This document shows positions 32,663-40,927 of a DNA stretch of 52,517 nt, in pieces (positions within the stretch are counted from its first letter, which is position 1; every line of letters starts with the position of its first letter). Made by a program: the position numbers and the translations under genes. The stretch comes from JAFNGF01 sp964567045. GTDB lineage: Bacteria > Planctomycetota > Phycisphaerae > Sedimentisphaerales > Anaerobacaceae. The notes under the pieces were generated by a model, which saw nothing but the letters and a program-made list of their open reading frames with translations, did not search any database and was not told the origin of the DNA. The stretch lies in assembly GCA_964567045.1 (NCBI GenBank), contig CAZMLE010000024.1, positions 1 through 52,517 of the forward strand, in the 5' to 3' direction.

Positions 32663-33942
32663 GTATGAGGAAGATTCGGATGCTTCCTAAGAATGTCAGA
32701 ATGTTAACGATTCCGTTGTTCCCCTATTTACAGCCGGGCGAGGAGAGACCACGAGAAACAAAGAGGATTCGTCCCGATGACACTTTAGACATTAGGAGCT
32801 TGCTGAAAGAAATCAAGAAAAGCACGATAATCACTTTAGAAATATGTGGAAAACCGTGGTCAGTTGTTTCTGTATATAGCCCATATAGCTTGGACGTCCA
32901 TGTAATGCTAATCGAAACAAGTCCGAATCGCTATCTCCCTGGGCCGGAAAAGATTCCTGAAGGGGAAGGTACTTGTTTGATGGAGCTCTGGGCCACAATC
33001 CTTGATTTGATCGCTGAAAGACAAGTAAATGCCACTGTGCATGTCGGCTATAATTGGTCTCCAAGAGCCTGGGGGCAACAGGAGGAAAAAAACGGGTTCC
33101 AGAGCATTCCAACCAAGTGGCATCCCCATCTGTGGGGGTGGCCACCATTTCATAACACTCCAAGGGAGAAGCTAAAGTACGGTGAGTGGATTGATAGCAC
33201 ATCACTCCTACCCTGTGAAAAAAGACTCTTGGGTGATAACAATTATGCCGAACCATTTGGACTGCTCATAAAGAACAAACTGAAGGAAGCGTTCCCCCAA
33301 GACACTCTATTTAATAGGCTTTTCTCAAATCGTAACTGGTTAATCAATGGCTCTGGAATATATGCGCCGTTTAATACGTCCGTTCCAGAGATTCTGAGAA
33401 CCCCAAAATTCTTCAGTCACGTCTTAAAACCTCTTGCTGTGCAACTTGACCAACTGACAAGAGATTTGACGGAGGCGTTAACCAAAATTAAATGTAAAGA
33501 TATGGACGATATATTAGTCGAGACAGAAAGGGGACGACCAAAGAATTGGGAAAGACTGAGGGTCAGGCCGATCATGCAGACAGAAGCATATATCAGGAAG
33601 GTCTTCAAGGAAAAAGGGTATCCAGAATCTCTCTGTGAAGCAGTTTTGGAACCGGTGCGGAACAGATGTAATGAAGCAGGAGATCCCGACAATTGGTGGA
33701 GAAAGTGCTTTGGTTACGCACTATTATTCACAGGTCCCTCAGAGGGCAAGTCCGGCCAGATTAGAATAATGCCAGGTGTCTTTGTGGGCCCGGCAGGAGT
33801 GGTGGAGGCCCAAGGTATTGTTATCAGAAGGCCAGAAGATAAACAGGTCTCCGACAGCGAAATCCGAGAAAAGAGCGAAGTTCTTTGGCAACTGGCAACG
33901 AACCTGAAAAGGCTCGGTTTCCAGGAATATCAGAAAAGCTAA
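32659..33942 (+). CDS. Uncharacterised protein in trehalose operon
   Basis: I do not recognise the 427-residue product with confidence. It has no signal peptide or membrane segment. Visible segments are 'RLLKEIKKSTIITLEICGKPW'-type beta structure (about 45-70), 'TVHVGYNWSPRAWG' (about 130), 'PTKWHPHLWGWPP' (about 150), 'NGSGIYAPFNTSVPEIL' (about 235), and a Cys/Trp-rich segment 'DPDNWWRKCFGYALLFTGP' (about 350). The 'H-P-H-L-W-G-W' stretch faintly recalls HIT/GalT-type nucleotidyltransferases, which would fit supply of nucleotide-glucose to TreT, but this is weak. The 4-nt overlap with treT argues for a linked role. Confidence 0.6.
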   Translation: MSMRKIRMLPKNVRMLTIPLFPYLQPGEERPRETKRIRPDDTLDIRSLLKEIKKSTIITLEICGKPWSVVSVYSPYSLDVHVMLIETSPNRYLPGPEKIPEGEGTCLMELWATILDLIAERQVNATVHVGYNWSPRAWGQQEEKNGFQSIPTKWHPHLWGWPPFHNTPREKLKYGEWIDSTSLLPCEKRLLGDNNYAEPFGLLIKNKLKEAFPQDTLFNRLFSNRNWLINGSGIYAPFNTSVPEILRTPKFFSHVLKPLAVQLDQLTRDLTEALTKIKCKDMDDILVETERGRPKNWERLRVRPIMQTEAYIRKVFKEKGYPESLCEAVLEPVRNRCNEAGDPDNWWRKCFGYALLFTGPSEGKSGQIRIMPGVFVGPAGVVEAQGIVIRRPEDKQVSDSEIREKSEVLWQLATNLKRLGFQEYQKS

Positions 33943-34733
33943 GACAAAGAAGTATGTTTCTGATTATGATTTTACCTAACCCTCTCGAAGCAAAGAAACC
34001 CAGAGCCAGAAAAGCAAACCGCAGAGCGCTCCTTAGATTTTCTTCTTGCGTTGCCAGTTTATCCGGCAGTACTCAGGCGTTCAGCAGGGAAAGCAACGCA
34101 AGGAACGACTGCTGGCCCCATTCCTCTGGCCATCCCCGATATGCCTATGAAGAGCGAAAAGTCAAAACACTTTTTTCCGTCCGCCCGACTTTTTCTTTGA
34201 AGGGCATCGCATCATGCGCTCTGCCACATAATGATCTTTGCCCGTTAAATCCGGTTGGTAATCGGCATGTAAAAGAGCCACGGGTCGGCACGCAAACCTG
34301 TGGTGAGCCTGCCGAATCCATCAGCCACACCAGGACCAGATAATAAGCCTCCATCCGGAGGTAGACAAGTACAATTCTACTTTTTCTGGACTTTGCCCTT
34401 CTGTACGGATTGCTTGAACCTGTAGCTTTCGCTGTTCGTCCCCCGGTTAACACCATCGACCGCTGATTGCAATTGTCAATTTAGGATTTTCAATTGAAAA
34501 TTATAGTTCTGCCTCCGAGCGACGGTCCTATCTGAGTTAAAATTGCGGATTTTGACGCTGTAAAGCCGGTCCGTGCGAAACTCATAAAACACAAGGCCCA
34601 CACTATCGCTATGCTGGCAGTTAAATCTGAAGATATCGGCGAAATTTTGCCCAGATATCGCTTGGAGCTTTGGCGGCATATTCTTATTTAACTTACGGGA
34701 ATACTAATAATCCGTAAATACGGGGACAAAGCG
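33943..34733. other. Gene-free, repeat-like region
   Basis: No gene is supported. It includes GGTGAGCCTGCCGAATCC (about 34,300), reminiscent of dispersed repeats, and an AATTTAGGATTTTCAATTGAA stretch (about 34,480) of the CAATTGAAAATT type also seen at 10,199-10,212. TTACGG (34,693-34,698) and CCGTAA (34,712-34,717) flank a possible control site just before the next gene. Confidence 0.55.
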
Positions 34734-34973
34734 ATGAAAAAATTGACGGTTAATATTGATGATGATACCTACCGGCTGTTAAAAGGCAAACTGGGATATG
34801 AAGGGTTGTCGTTTCAGAAATGGGCCGAGCAGCAGATAAAGACTTTTGCCCGGGAACTGACGAGAATAGCAATGAGGGACTTGCCCATCGACCCCTGCCC
34901 GCCAATACGTCGGGGCGGGCCTGTTTTGGGTTCCCGCGGAGCGGGGTCCATCGCAGGGGTTGCTCAACGCTGA
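34734..34973 (+). CDS. Small ribbon-helix-helix-like protein with repeat-derived C-terminus
   Basis: The first about 45 residues, 'MKKLTVNIDDDTYRLLKGKL' then 'GLSFQKWAEQQIKTFAREL', match the strand-helix-helix layout of ribbon-helix-helix DNA-binding proteins, often antitoxins or self-regulators. The last about 28 residues (from 'IDPCPPIRRGGPVLG') are encoded by GC-rich palindromic repeat DNA (34,897-34,920 and its flanks) and look unrelated. The original C-terminus was probably replaced. GGGGA lies upstream of ATG 34,734. No toxin gene is adjacent. A possible operator flanks the start. Confidence 0.6.
   Translation: MKKLTVNIDDDTYRLLKGKLGYEGLSFQKWAEQQIKTFARELTRIAMRDLPIDPCPPIRRGGPVLGSRGAGSIAGVAQR
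34891..34970. repeat. Nested palindromic repeat, CCCGCC...GGCGGG type
   Basis: GCCCGCC (34,897-34,903) pairs with GGCGGGC (34,914-34,920) around AATACGTCG, and an outer CCCCTGC pairs with GCAGGGG (about 34,892 and 34,954). It is related to the CCCGCCATACGTCTGGCGGG family and supplies the 3' end of the small gene here. Confidence 0.7.
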
Positions 34974-35006
34974 TTATGGCAAAACATGTAGGAAAGGGGG
35001 CCAACA

Positions 35007-35861
35007 ATGACGAAGCTCAGTTCTAAAGTCATCCGCAGCTTAGTTTTGCTTTCAACGGTTTCTCTGTCTCTATTAGGCTGTACAGGCCCTCTGGAACAAC
35101 AAACCCGAACAATAAAGCTGGCTCCTGTGTCTGAGCAATACAAACTGGCTAAACAGCTTGAAGGCAGGGCCTACGTTCTTTTGGCACAGACAAGTACCGG
35201 GCAAGAGCAACACAGATATGCAGTCTCTGATTCTTTGACACGAGCCTTGGAGGAAAATGCGATACCCCCCCATGGTGATGGGGGGGTTAACCGGTTAACC
35301 CTGCCATCACATGGCAGGGTTCAGGTTTTATCATTCTCGGATCTTGCAAATCAGTTAAACGAAAACGGCATCTCTCAAAGACTCGCAGAAATGAGACAGT
35401 TTTATCAAGAAAATGGCATGTTCAAAAAGTCAGACCTTGAGTTCTTAGCAAAGGAGATTAGGGCCGATTATTTGATTCTACCTTGCTTAATAGATATCAG
35501 ACGATGGGGTGCAGGAAGGCTTTCAATGTTTGGTCTGAAGATCATCAATACGCAAGTAGTCTCTGGCGTAGTAAGCATGGAGATTTGGGATGTAAGGAGC
35601 GGGCGTAAAGTCTTTGGGGCTACCGCAGATGTGACTATAGCCAACGAGAGAATCAGCGAAGAGCCAATTGCTATAGAAGAAGCGTTTGAGAGGGCGTGGG
35701 TTGGTATAATTGGCGAACTGCCAAAATCGAACCCGCCGCCCCGACTCGCGTCGCAGGGCGCGGGGGCAGGAGACCATGACCGCTTGATGGCTGCCGCCGT
35801 GAGTACGCGGCAAGACAATGCCTTCAGCAAGAAAGCCGAAAATAACCTATTGGCAAAATGA
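35007..35861 (+). CDS. Lipoprotein interrupted in frame by a palindromic element
   Basis: ATG at 35,007 follows AAAGGGGG. The 284-residue product has a lipoprotein signal with lipobox LLGC (Cys25). The body has 'EGRAYVLLAQTSTGQ', 'EIRADYLILPCLIDIRRW' and 'GVVSMEIWDVRSGRKVFGATADVTI', resembling outer-membrane-associated lipoproteins of the CsgG/LpoB kind, but I cannot name a family. Between 'ALEENA' and 'VQVLSFSDL' the segment 'IPPHGDGGVNRLTLPSHGR' (residues about 86-104) is encoded by a double-hairpin element (35,264-35,321). It is inserted without breaking the frame. The C-terminus is Ala/Asn-rich. Confidence 0.7.
   Translation: MTKLSSKVIRSLVLLSTVSLSLLGCTGPLEQQTRTIKLAPVSEQYKLAKQLEGRAYVLLAQTSTGQEQHRYAVSDSLTRALEENAIPPHGDGGVNRLTLPSHGRVQVLSFSDLANQLNENGISQRLAEMRQFYQENGMFKKSDLEFLAKEIRADYLILPCLIDIRRWGAGRLSMFGLKIINTQVVSGVVSMEIWDVRSGRKVFGATADVTIANERISEEPIAIEEAFERAWVGIIGELPKSNPPPRLASQGAGAGDHDRLMAAAVSTRQDNAFSKKAENNLLAK
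35264..35321. repeat. Double-hairpin AACCGGTT element, copy 2, in frame
   Basis: Stem 1 is ACCCCCCCAT / ATGGGGGGGT (10 bp, loop GGTG). TTAACCGGTTAA follows, then stem 2 AACCCTGCCAT / ATGGCAGGGTT (11 bp, loop CAC). Compared with 27,525-27,584 the stems differ in sequence but keep pairing. It is read through in the lipoprotein gene. Confidence 0.85.
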
Positions 35862-35949
35862 ACCGAGGCCAAGAACAAAGAGTATAGTAAGGCGACAACG
35901 TCCCCTTTTTGGTTTGCAGCTAAGCCTGCTGAGCGCTACCAGAGCACAA

Positions 35950-36954
35950 ATGCGAAACCCTAAACCCTCAACCCTACAGCCCAAAACTACGAGTCTCGAA
36001 TTGGTGCTTGAGGCAATCTTGGCCTCGGGCCTAATCTTGTTCTCTTCCTGTGCACATTACGGATGTGACCCAGCTTATATAGGTCCAAGCAAAAGAAGTA
36101 CAGAAATGCTGAGGTACTACAGCTATGCCAAGAAAACTATTGATGCTAAAGTTGAGAAAATTAAGGAAAATAGAACGTATGTCATCAAGAGAGTGGAATT
36201 TCCTTCAGCACTAAATGTCTTTGGGGCAGAGAGCATAAAGATTGACTACTATGTGCAGAAAAGACAGGGAAAATTTCCTACTGTGCTTATTTTGCCGATA
36301 GCTGGCGGAATAGATTTTTCTGTTCGAAGCTTTGCCAGCCGTTTTGCGTTAAATGGTTTTAATTGCGCCATTGTACGTAGTAGGAAGGTTGATCTGGAGG
36401 ATACCAAGACTGCAGAAGAGGTTGAAGATTACTTCAGACAAACAGTTTTGGATAACAGAAAAGTGCTGGACTACTTGGTTGAAAGGGAAGAAGTTGATGA
36501 AAATAGACTTGGTTGTTTGGGTTTGAGCCTTGGCGGCATAAATGCAAGTATACTATCAGCGGTAGATGAAAGATTGAAGTGTAGTGTCTGGGCTCTCGCT
36601 GGTGGCAGTATTGCGGATATAGCTATTCTTTCCAGAGAGAAACGTATCAAAGATTACATCAAAGCACTCCTGCAGCAGGGGATCAGCGTTGAAACCATAC
36701 GTACTGAATTGTCAGGCAAGGTGGCAACAGACCCCCTCAAATTGGCCAAGTATATAGATGCCAGAAATGTCTTAATGTATATTGCGTCATTTGATAGAGT
36801 TGTTCCGCGAGAGTGTGGTGATAGATTGTGGGAAGCTATTGGCAAACCAGAAGTGATTTATCTTTTTTCAGGTCATTATAGTTCGGTCCTCTATTTGCCT
36901 TACGCCGAAACGAGGTCTCTGAGTTTCTTCAAAAAGAAATTCGAGATGCGTTAG
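35950..36954 (+). CDS. Lipoprotein alpha/beta-hydrolase
   Basis: The alpha/beta-hydrolase core shows 'FPTVLILPIAGGIDFSVRSFA' (oxyanion region), the nucleophile elbow G-L-S-L-G-G, 'IASFDRVVPREC' (catalytic Asp) and 'FSGHYSSVLY' (catalytic His). The ATG at 35,950 gives 334 residues with a lipoprotein-like signal ending LFSSC (Cys34); an upstream in-frame start at 35,818 would overlap the previous gene and add 44 residues with no signal character. The first codons (ATGCGAAACCCTAAACCCTC) are repeat-like. The substrate is unknown; ester or amide hydrolysis at the periplasmic membrane face is inferred. Confidence 0.75.
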   Translation: MRNPKPSTLQPKTTSLELVLEAILASGLILFSSCAHYGCDPAYIGPSKRSTEMLRYYSYAKKTIDAKVEKIKENRTYVIKRVEFPSALNVFGAESIKIDYYVQKRQGKFPTVLILPIAGGIDFSVRSFASRFALNGFNCAIVRSRKVDLEDTKTAEEVEDYFRQTVLDNRKVLDYLVEREEVDENRLGCLGLSLGGINASILSAVDERLKCSVWALAGGSIADIAILSREKRIKDYIKALLQQGISVETIRTELSGKVATDPLKLAKYIDARNVLMYIASFDRVVPRECGDRLWEAIGKPEVIYLFSGHYSSVLYLPYAETRSLSFFKKKFEMR

Positions 36955-37425
36955 AAAAACCAAGACAAGCTATCTTCACTTTTCCCCCGCCAACTCGCTC
37001 CTCCAACAGGTGGACCGGCGATGGGCAAGATAACTGAATGCGGCCATTTTGACAATGGGTGGTTCTGCATCGAGAGCCATGGAAAAAGTTCCCGCCGGGC
37101 GGGGTCCCAAAAGTCAGGATTCATCAGCCGTTCCTGATGTCGACTTTCCTGCTGAACACACTGTGACTGGTGACCCGTGCGACGAGCGACAACGTGAGCC
37201 GTGTAGGTATAACTTGACAGGCTATGTCCATAAGACTACGATAGGTTCAAGACATCCAGTATGTTCTGGCTGTCAGGACTTTTGCCGCTCAGGACGCTTG
37301 AGTCTCCTAATTGCCATTTTTGCTCTGTGGGCTCGGCGTTCTCTACGGTTAAGGTCGACTAAATGAGTACGCAGGTAGCGAAGATGAGCCCATAATGGCG
37401 AAAGGGCGGGGGTTTCACGTTCCGA
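36955..37425. other. Gene-free gap with candidate promoter
   Basis: No gene is supported; frames across it carry no motifs. A good sigma70-type promoter lies at 37,214-37,242. A GACGAGCGACAACGTGAG stretch near 37,180 resembles the repeat between infB and rbfA. Confidence 0.6.
37214..37242 (+). promoter_or_regulatory. Candidate promoter of the UroD-like/SSS/mutarotase operon
   Basis: TTGACA (37,214-37,219), 17-nt spacer, TACGAT (37,237-37,242). The predicted 5' untranslated region is about 175 nt. The -35 is a perfect match. Confidence 0.45.
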
Positions 37426-38670
37426 ATGATACCAAGGCAAAGAGTACTTTCAAGTATTGATCACCGCGAGCCTGACCGTATTCCGGTCGACCTCGGTTCG
37501 ACACCTAGTTCGGGTATATCTGCGATTGCATACAACAACCTGAAGCAATATCTGGGAATCGAGCAGGGCACAACACGGGTGTATGATGTCGTTCAGCAGC
37601 TTGCCCAGCCGGAGGATGTGATTCTGGATCGGTTTGGTATTGATGTTCTCGATATTGGCCGAACCTTCAATACCTTGGACGCCGACTGGTACGACATCAC
37701 GCTGTCCGACGGGAGCAGAGCACAGTATCCTGTGTGGTTTCAGCCTATACGCCAGCCCGACGGTTCCTGGAGTGCCTTTACAACGGACGGCAACTTGATT
37801 GCAAAAATGCCGGCTACGGGGACATTCTTTGACCAGGTTTGCTTTCCCTATGTCGACGGATACCCTGCCGATTACGCGCTCCTGCCACAAGCCATGGCAA
37901 ACGTTTTATGGGCGGCATTAGTGCACAGTCCGTGGGATCATGCCGGCGACGTGGGTTTTTGGGATACCTTGCGGCAGAAAGCACTTGCCCTGCGTCAAAG
38001 TTCGGACCGTGCACTGGTAATAGTAGCCGGCTGCAATCTATTTGAGTGGGGTGCGTTTTTGCGGCGAATGGATAATTTCCTGATGGATCTGTACACCGCA
38101 CCGGCTGAGGTTGAGAAACTACTGGACGCCTTGATGGACCAACACTTGGCAGCTCTGGAAAAGATTTGTAGGTCGGTTGGCGACATCGTGGATGTCATTC
38201 GTTTTGGTGATGACCTTGGAATGGATAGCGGTCCTTTTATTGCGCCGGAAGTTTACCGCCGGCTTTTTAAGCCACGCCAGAGACGATTATGTGAGTATGT
38301 GAAAAAGCACAGCCGGATGCACACATTCTTGCATTCTTGCGGCTCAATATACAAACTTATGCCCGATCTTATTGAGGCGGGATACGATATTATTAACCCA
38401 GTTCAGACTAATTGTGCCGATATGGAGCCGGAACGTCTGAAACGGGAATTTGGACGGGACATCACCTTCTGGGGAGGCGGCTGTGACACCCGCAAGGTCA
38501 TCAACCTCGGCACGCCTGCCGAGGTAAGGGCGCATGTACTGGAGCGTCTGGATATTTTTGCACTGGGCGGCGGATTTGTCTTCAGCACGGTGCATAACAT
38601 TCTTCCGGAGGTTCCGCCAGAGAATATTGTCGCGGTATTTGACGCGATAAAAGAGTTCGAAGGTGGTTGA
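37426..38670 (+). CDS. UroD-superfamily protein, MtaA/CmuA-like methyltransferase type
   Basis: The 414-residue product starts 'MIPRQRVLSSIDHREPDRIPVDLG', the usual opening of the MtaA/CmuA branch. His303 and Cys305 in 'LHSCG' and Cys353 in 'GGGCDT' form the H-x-C-x(n)-C zinc motif of corrinoid:thiol methyltransferases. That points to methyl transfer rather than haem biosynthesis. No corrinoid protein is adjacent. It overlaps the SSS symporter start by 8 nt, and an L-rhamnose mutarotase follows, so a role in breakdown of (possibly O-methylated) sugars is plausible but inferred. There is no signal peptide; it is cytoplasmic. Confidence 0.82.
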   Translation: MIPRQRVLSSIDHREPDRIPVDLGSTPSSGISAIAYNNLKQYLGIEQGTTRVYDVVQQLAQPEDVILDRFGIDVLDIGRTFNTLDADWYDITLSDGSRAQYPVWFQPIRQPDGSWSAFTTDGNLIAKMPATGTFFDQVCFPYVDGYPADYALLPQAMANVLWAALVHSPWDHAGDVGFWDTLRQKALALRQSSDRALVIVAGCNLFEWGAFLRRMDNFLMDLYTAPAEVEKLLDALMDQHLAALEKICRSVGDIVDVIRFGDDLGMDSGPFIAPEVYRRLFKPRQRRLCEYVKKHSRMHTFLHSCGSIYKLMPDLIEAGYDIINPVQTNCADMEPERLKREFGRDITFWGGGCDTRKVINLGTPAEVRAHVLERLDIFALGGGFVFSTVHNILPEVPPENIVAVFDAIKEFEGG

Positions 38671-40291
38671 TAAAGTCACTATAAGTTCGATTGATGCGGC
38701 CATAATACTTATATATTTGGTCGGCATTGTTGCGATGGGCTGTTTGGCTGGCTCTCGCCAGCGCCGAACAGCGGAGGGGCAGGGGTATTTTCTTGCGGGC
38801 AGAACACTGACCTGGCCGGTTATCGGCCTGGCGCTTTTCTCAACCAACATCTCCACCGTGCATCTGGTCAGTCTGGCACAAGAGGGCTACAAGAACGGGC
38901 TGGCTTACGGCAACTTCGAGTGGATGGCGGCATTTACTCTGATCATTCTGGCACTTTTCTTCGCGCCCTTTTACGTGCGTGCAAAGGTAGCAACACTGCC
39001 TGATTTCCTCGAGAAACGTTACAGCCGAGCCTGTCGTGATTGGTTAGCCTTTCTTTCAATCTTCTCCGCGGTTGTCATCCATATTGGTTTTTCTCTCTAT
39101 GCTGGTGCGGTGGTACTGCGGGGTATGTTCGGCATCAGTATTATGGCAAGCATTATCGCTATTGCTTTGCTGACGGGCCTCTACACTATTATTGGAGGCC
39201 TGCTGGCGGTGGTTCTGACCGAGTCAATTCAGACGGTTGTGCTTGTACTTGGCGCAGTCTGCGTAACGGTAATTGGCCTATATCATGCAAATGGCTGGTC
39301 GGGCCTCACGTCGAGTGTCGACCCTGTCAAGCTCACCCTTTTACGCCCACCTGGCGATTCTTCCGGTCTTCCGTGGTACTCGGTTTTCTTAGGCTACCCG
39401 GTCATCGGCATTTGGTATTGGTGCGCCGACCAAACAATCGTTCAGCGTGTGCTGGGCGCCAAGAGTGAAAACCACGCGCGGGTCGGGGCGCTGTTTGCCG
39501 GCTTTATCAAAATTCTGCCGGTATTCATCTTTGTGCTGCCAGGCCTAACCTGTCTGGGGCTGATCAACCAGGGCAAGCTGCCCGATGAGCTGACTGATTC
39601 GGCAGATACTTATGCCTTTATGATCAGTCATCTATTGCCTATCGGGCTCAAAGGAGTGGTTGCTGCGGCACTTCTGGCAGCACTAATGAGCACTGTTTCC
39701 GGCGCACTGAATTCTATTGCCACGCTGTTCAGCTACGATATTTACAAGCGCTGGCGTCCGCAGGCTTCTGATAGGACTCTTGTGACTGTGGGCCGCATAG
39801 TTACCTTCATAGCGATGTTTGCTGCAATTGTATGGTCGCCTTTCGTGAGCCATTACGAAAGCATCTTTCAGGGAATCAACGCGATAATTTGTTACATTGC
39901 ACCGCCCATCACAGTCGTTTTCCTCTTCGGTGTGTTTTGGCGACGAGCAAGTGATAAAGCGGCGTTTGCGACTCTCTTGGCCGGTTCATTTATGGGATTA
40001 GTGGTCTTTCTGCTCGACTGGTTCAGGGATAAGGATTGGCTCAAGCAGTACATCGAATGGAAAGTCCCGTTTATGATGGCAAGCTTTTACCTGTTTCTGC
40101 TGTGTTCGGCAACCTTAATTCTTGTATCGCTGTTTAGACCGCACAAACATACGGCGGAAAGTCGCCGGTTAGTATGGAGCGATCCGAGGGACGCCTTTCG
40201 CGGCGAGGCTTGGAAGGGCATCGGAAACTATAAATTCCTCGCGGCACTACTGTTTTCCACGATGGTTGTGCTATATACAATCTTCGCCTAA
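38663..40291 (+). CDS. Sodium:solute symporter (SSS family)
   Basis: The 542-residue protein has about 13 predicted transmembrane helices, from 'IDAAIILIYLVGIVAMG' to 'FLAALLFSTMVVLYTIFA'. SSS features include 'FLAGRTLTWPVIGLALFSTNIS' near the start and 'GLKGVVAAALLAALMSTVSGALNSIATLFSYDIY' (the conserved sodium-site helix region). It closely resembles the planctomycete sugar symporters placed in glycan-use loci. Start is GTG at 38,663, overlapping the upstream stop, so it is translationally coupled. The substrate is probably a monosaccharide; L-rhamnose or a related sugar is suggested only by the neighbouring mutarotase. Confidence 0.92.
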   Translation: MVDKVTISSIDAAIILIYLVGIVAMGCLAGSRQRRTAEGQGYFLAGRTLTWPVIGLALFSTNISTVHLVSLAQEGYKNGLAYGNFEWMAAFTLIILALFFAPFYVRAKVATLPDFLEKRYSRACRDWLAFLSIFSAVVIHIGFSLYAGAVVLRGMFGISIMASIIAIALLTGLYTIIGGLLAVVLTESIQTVVLVLGAVCVTVIGLYHANGWSGLTSSVDPVKLTLLRPPGDSSGLPWYSVFLGYPVIGIWYWCADQTIVQRVLGAKSENHARVGALFAGFIKILPVFIFVLPGLTCLGLINQGKLPDELTDSADTYAFMISHLLPIGLKGVVAAALLAALMSTVSGALNSIATLFSYDIYKRWRPQASDRTLVTVGRIVTFIAMFAAIVWSPFVSHYESIFQGINAIICYIAPPITVVFLFGVFWRRASDKAAFATLLAGSFMGLVVFLLDWFRDKDWLKQYIEWKVPFMMASFYLFLLCSATLILVSLFRPHKHTAESRRLVWSDPRDAFRGEAWKGIGNYKFLAALLFSTMVVLYTIFA

Positions 40292-40321
40292 ATAGCTATT
40301 AGCATTTGGGAGAATATCGCT

Positions 40322-40744
40322 ATGGGCGCTTGCGCTAAAATCACCCAATTGACTGTGACATTGTTGGCCTTGTGTATTATGACCGCTGGTTGCGCGCAGC
40401 CAAAGATCCAACGTTACGGCAGCATCATAGGCATAAAGCCGGAGGATATCGAAGAATACAAGCGGCTGCACGCTGACGTCTGGCCAGGTGTGCTGAAACA
40501 GATAAAAGAATGCAACATCCGCAACTATTCGATATATCTCTGTGAATTGGAGAAAGACAAATACTATCTGTTTAGTTATTTCGAATACACTGGTAATGAC
40601 TTCAAGGCAGATATGGCTAAAATGGCTGCTGACCAAATAACTCAGAAGTGGTGGAAGCATACCGATCGCCTTCAGGTCCCGGTTCCGACCCGCAAACAGG
40701 GCGAATGGTGGGCTAAAATGGAAGAGGTTTTTCACTATGATTAG
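40322..40744 (+). CDS. L-rhamnose mutarotase family lipoprotein
   Basis: RhaM-type mutarotases interconvert alpha and beta anomers of L-rhamnose. The 140-residue protein has the RhaM/DUF718 core: 'YGSIIGIKPEDIEEYKRLHA' (with the catalytic-region His), 'VWPGVLKQIKECNIRNYSIYL', 'YYLFSYFEYTG' and the C-terminal 'WWAKMEEVFHYD'. Unusually, a lipoprotein signal precedes it (residues 1-24, lipobox TAGC, Cys24), so it is likely anchored outside the cytoplasm. ATG at 40,322 has GGGAG upstream. It follows the SSS symporter by 30 nt, which suggests that anomer conversion prepares substrate for uptake. Confidence 0.87.
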   Translation: MGACAKITQLTVTLLALCIMTAGCAQPKIQRYGSIIGIKPEDIEEYKRLHADVWPGVLKQIKECNIRNYSIYLCELEKDKYYLFSYFEYTGNDFKADMAKMAADQITQKWWKHTDRLQVPVPTRKQGEWWAKMEEVFHYD

Positions 40745-40927
40745 CCTTCGGCCCGAGCTTAGGCCGAGGGCTGGGCCCAGTCACGCCAAGCCGTTTTTCC
40801 CCCGCGGATTGCACGCATTTCACGCCGGTCGCTGTAGATTTGAGTGTACATCATCTATTAGGTCAAATATACTTTGTGCAGCGGCAAGATTTGCCGGTAT
40901 CAAAGCAAAAAAGGAAGGGAACTAAAC

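Noticed and set aside
33885..34343. Frame overlapping the end of the trehalose operon's third gene
   Set aside because: Overlaps a real gene and runs into repeat-like DNA; no motif.
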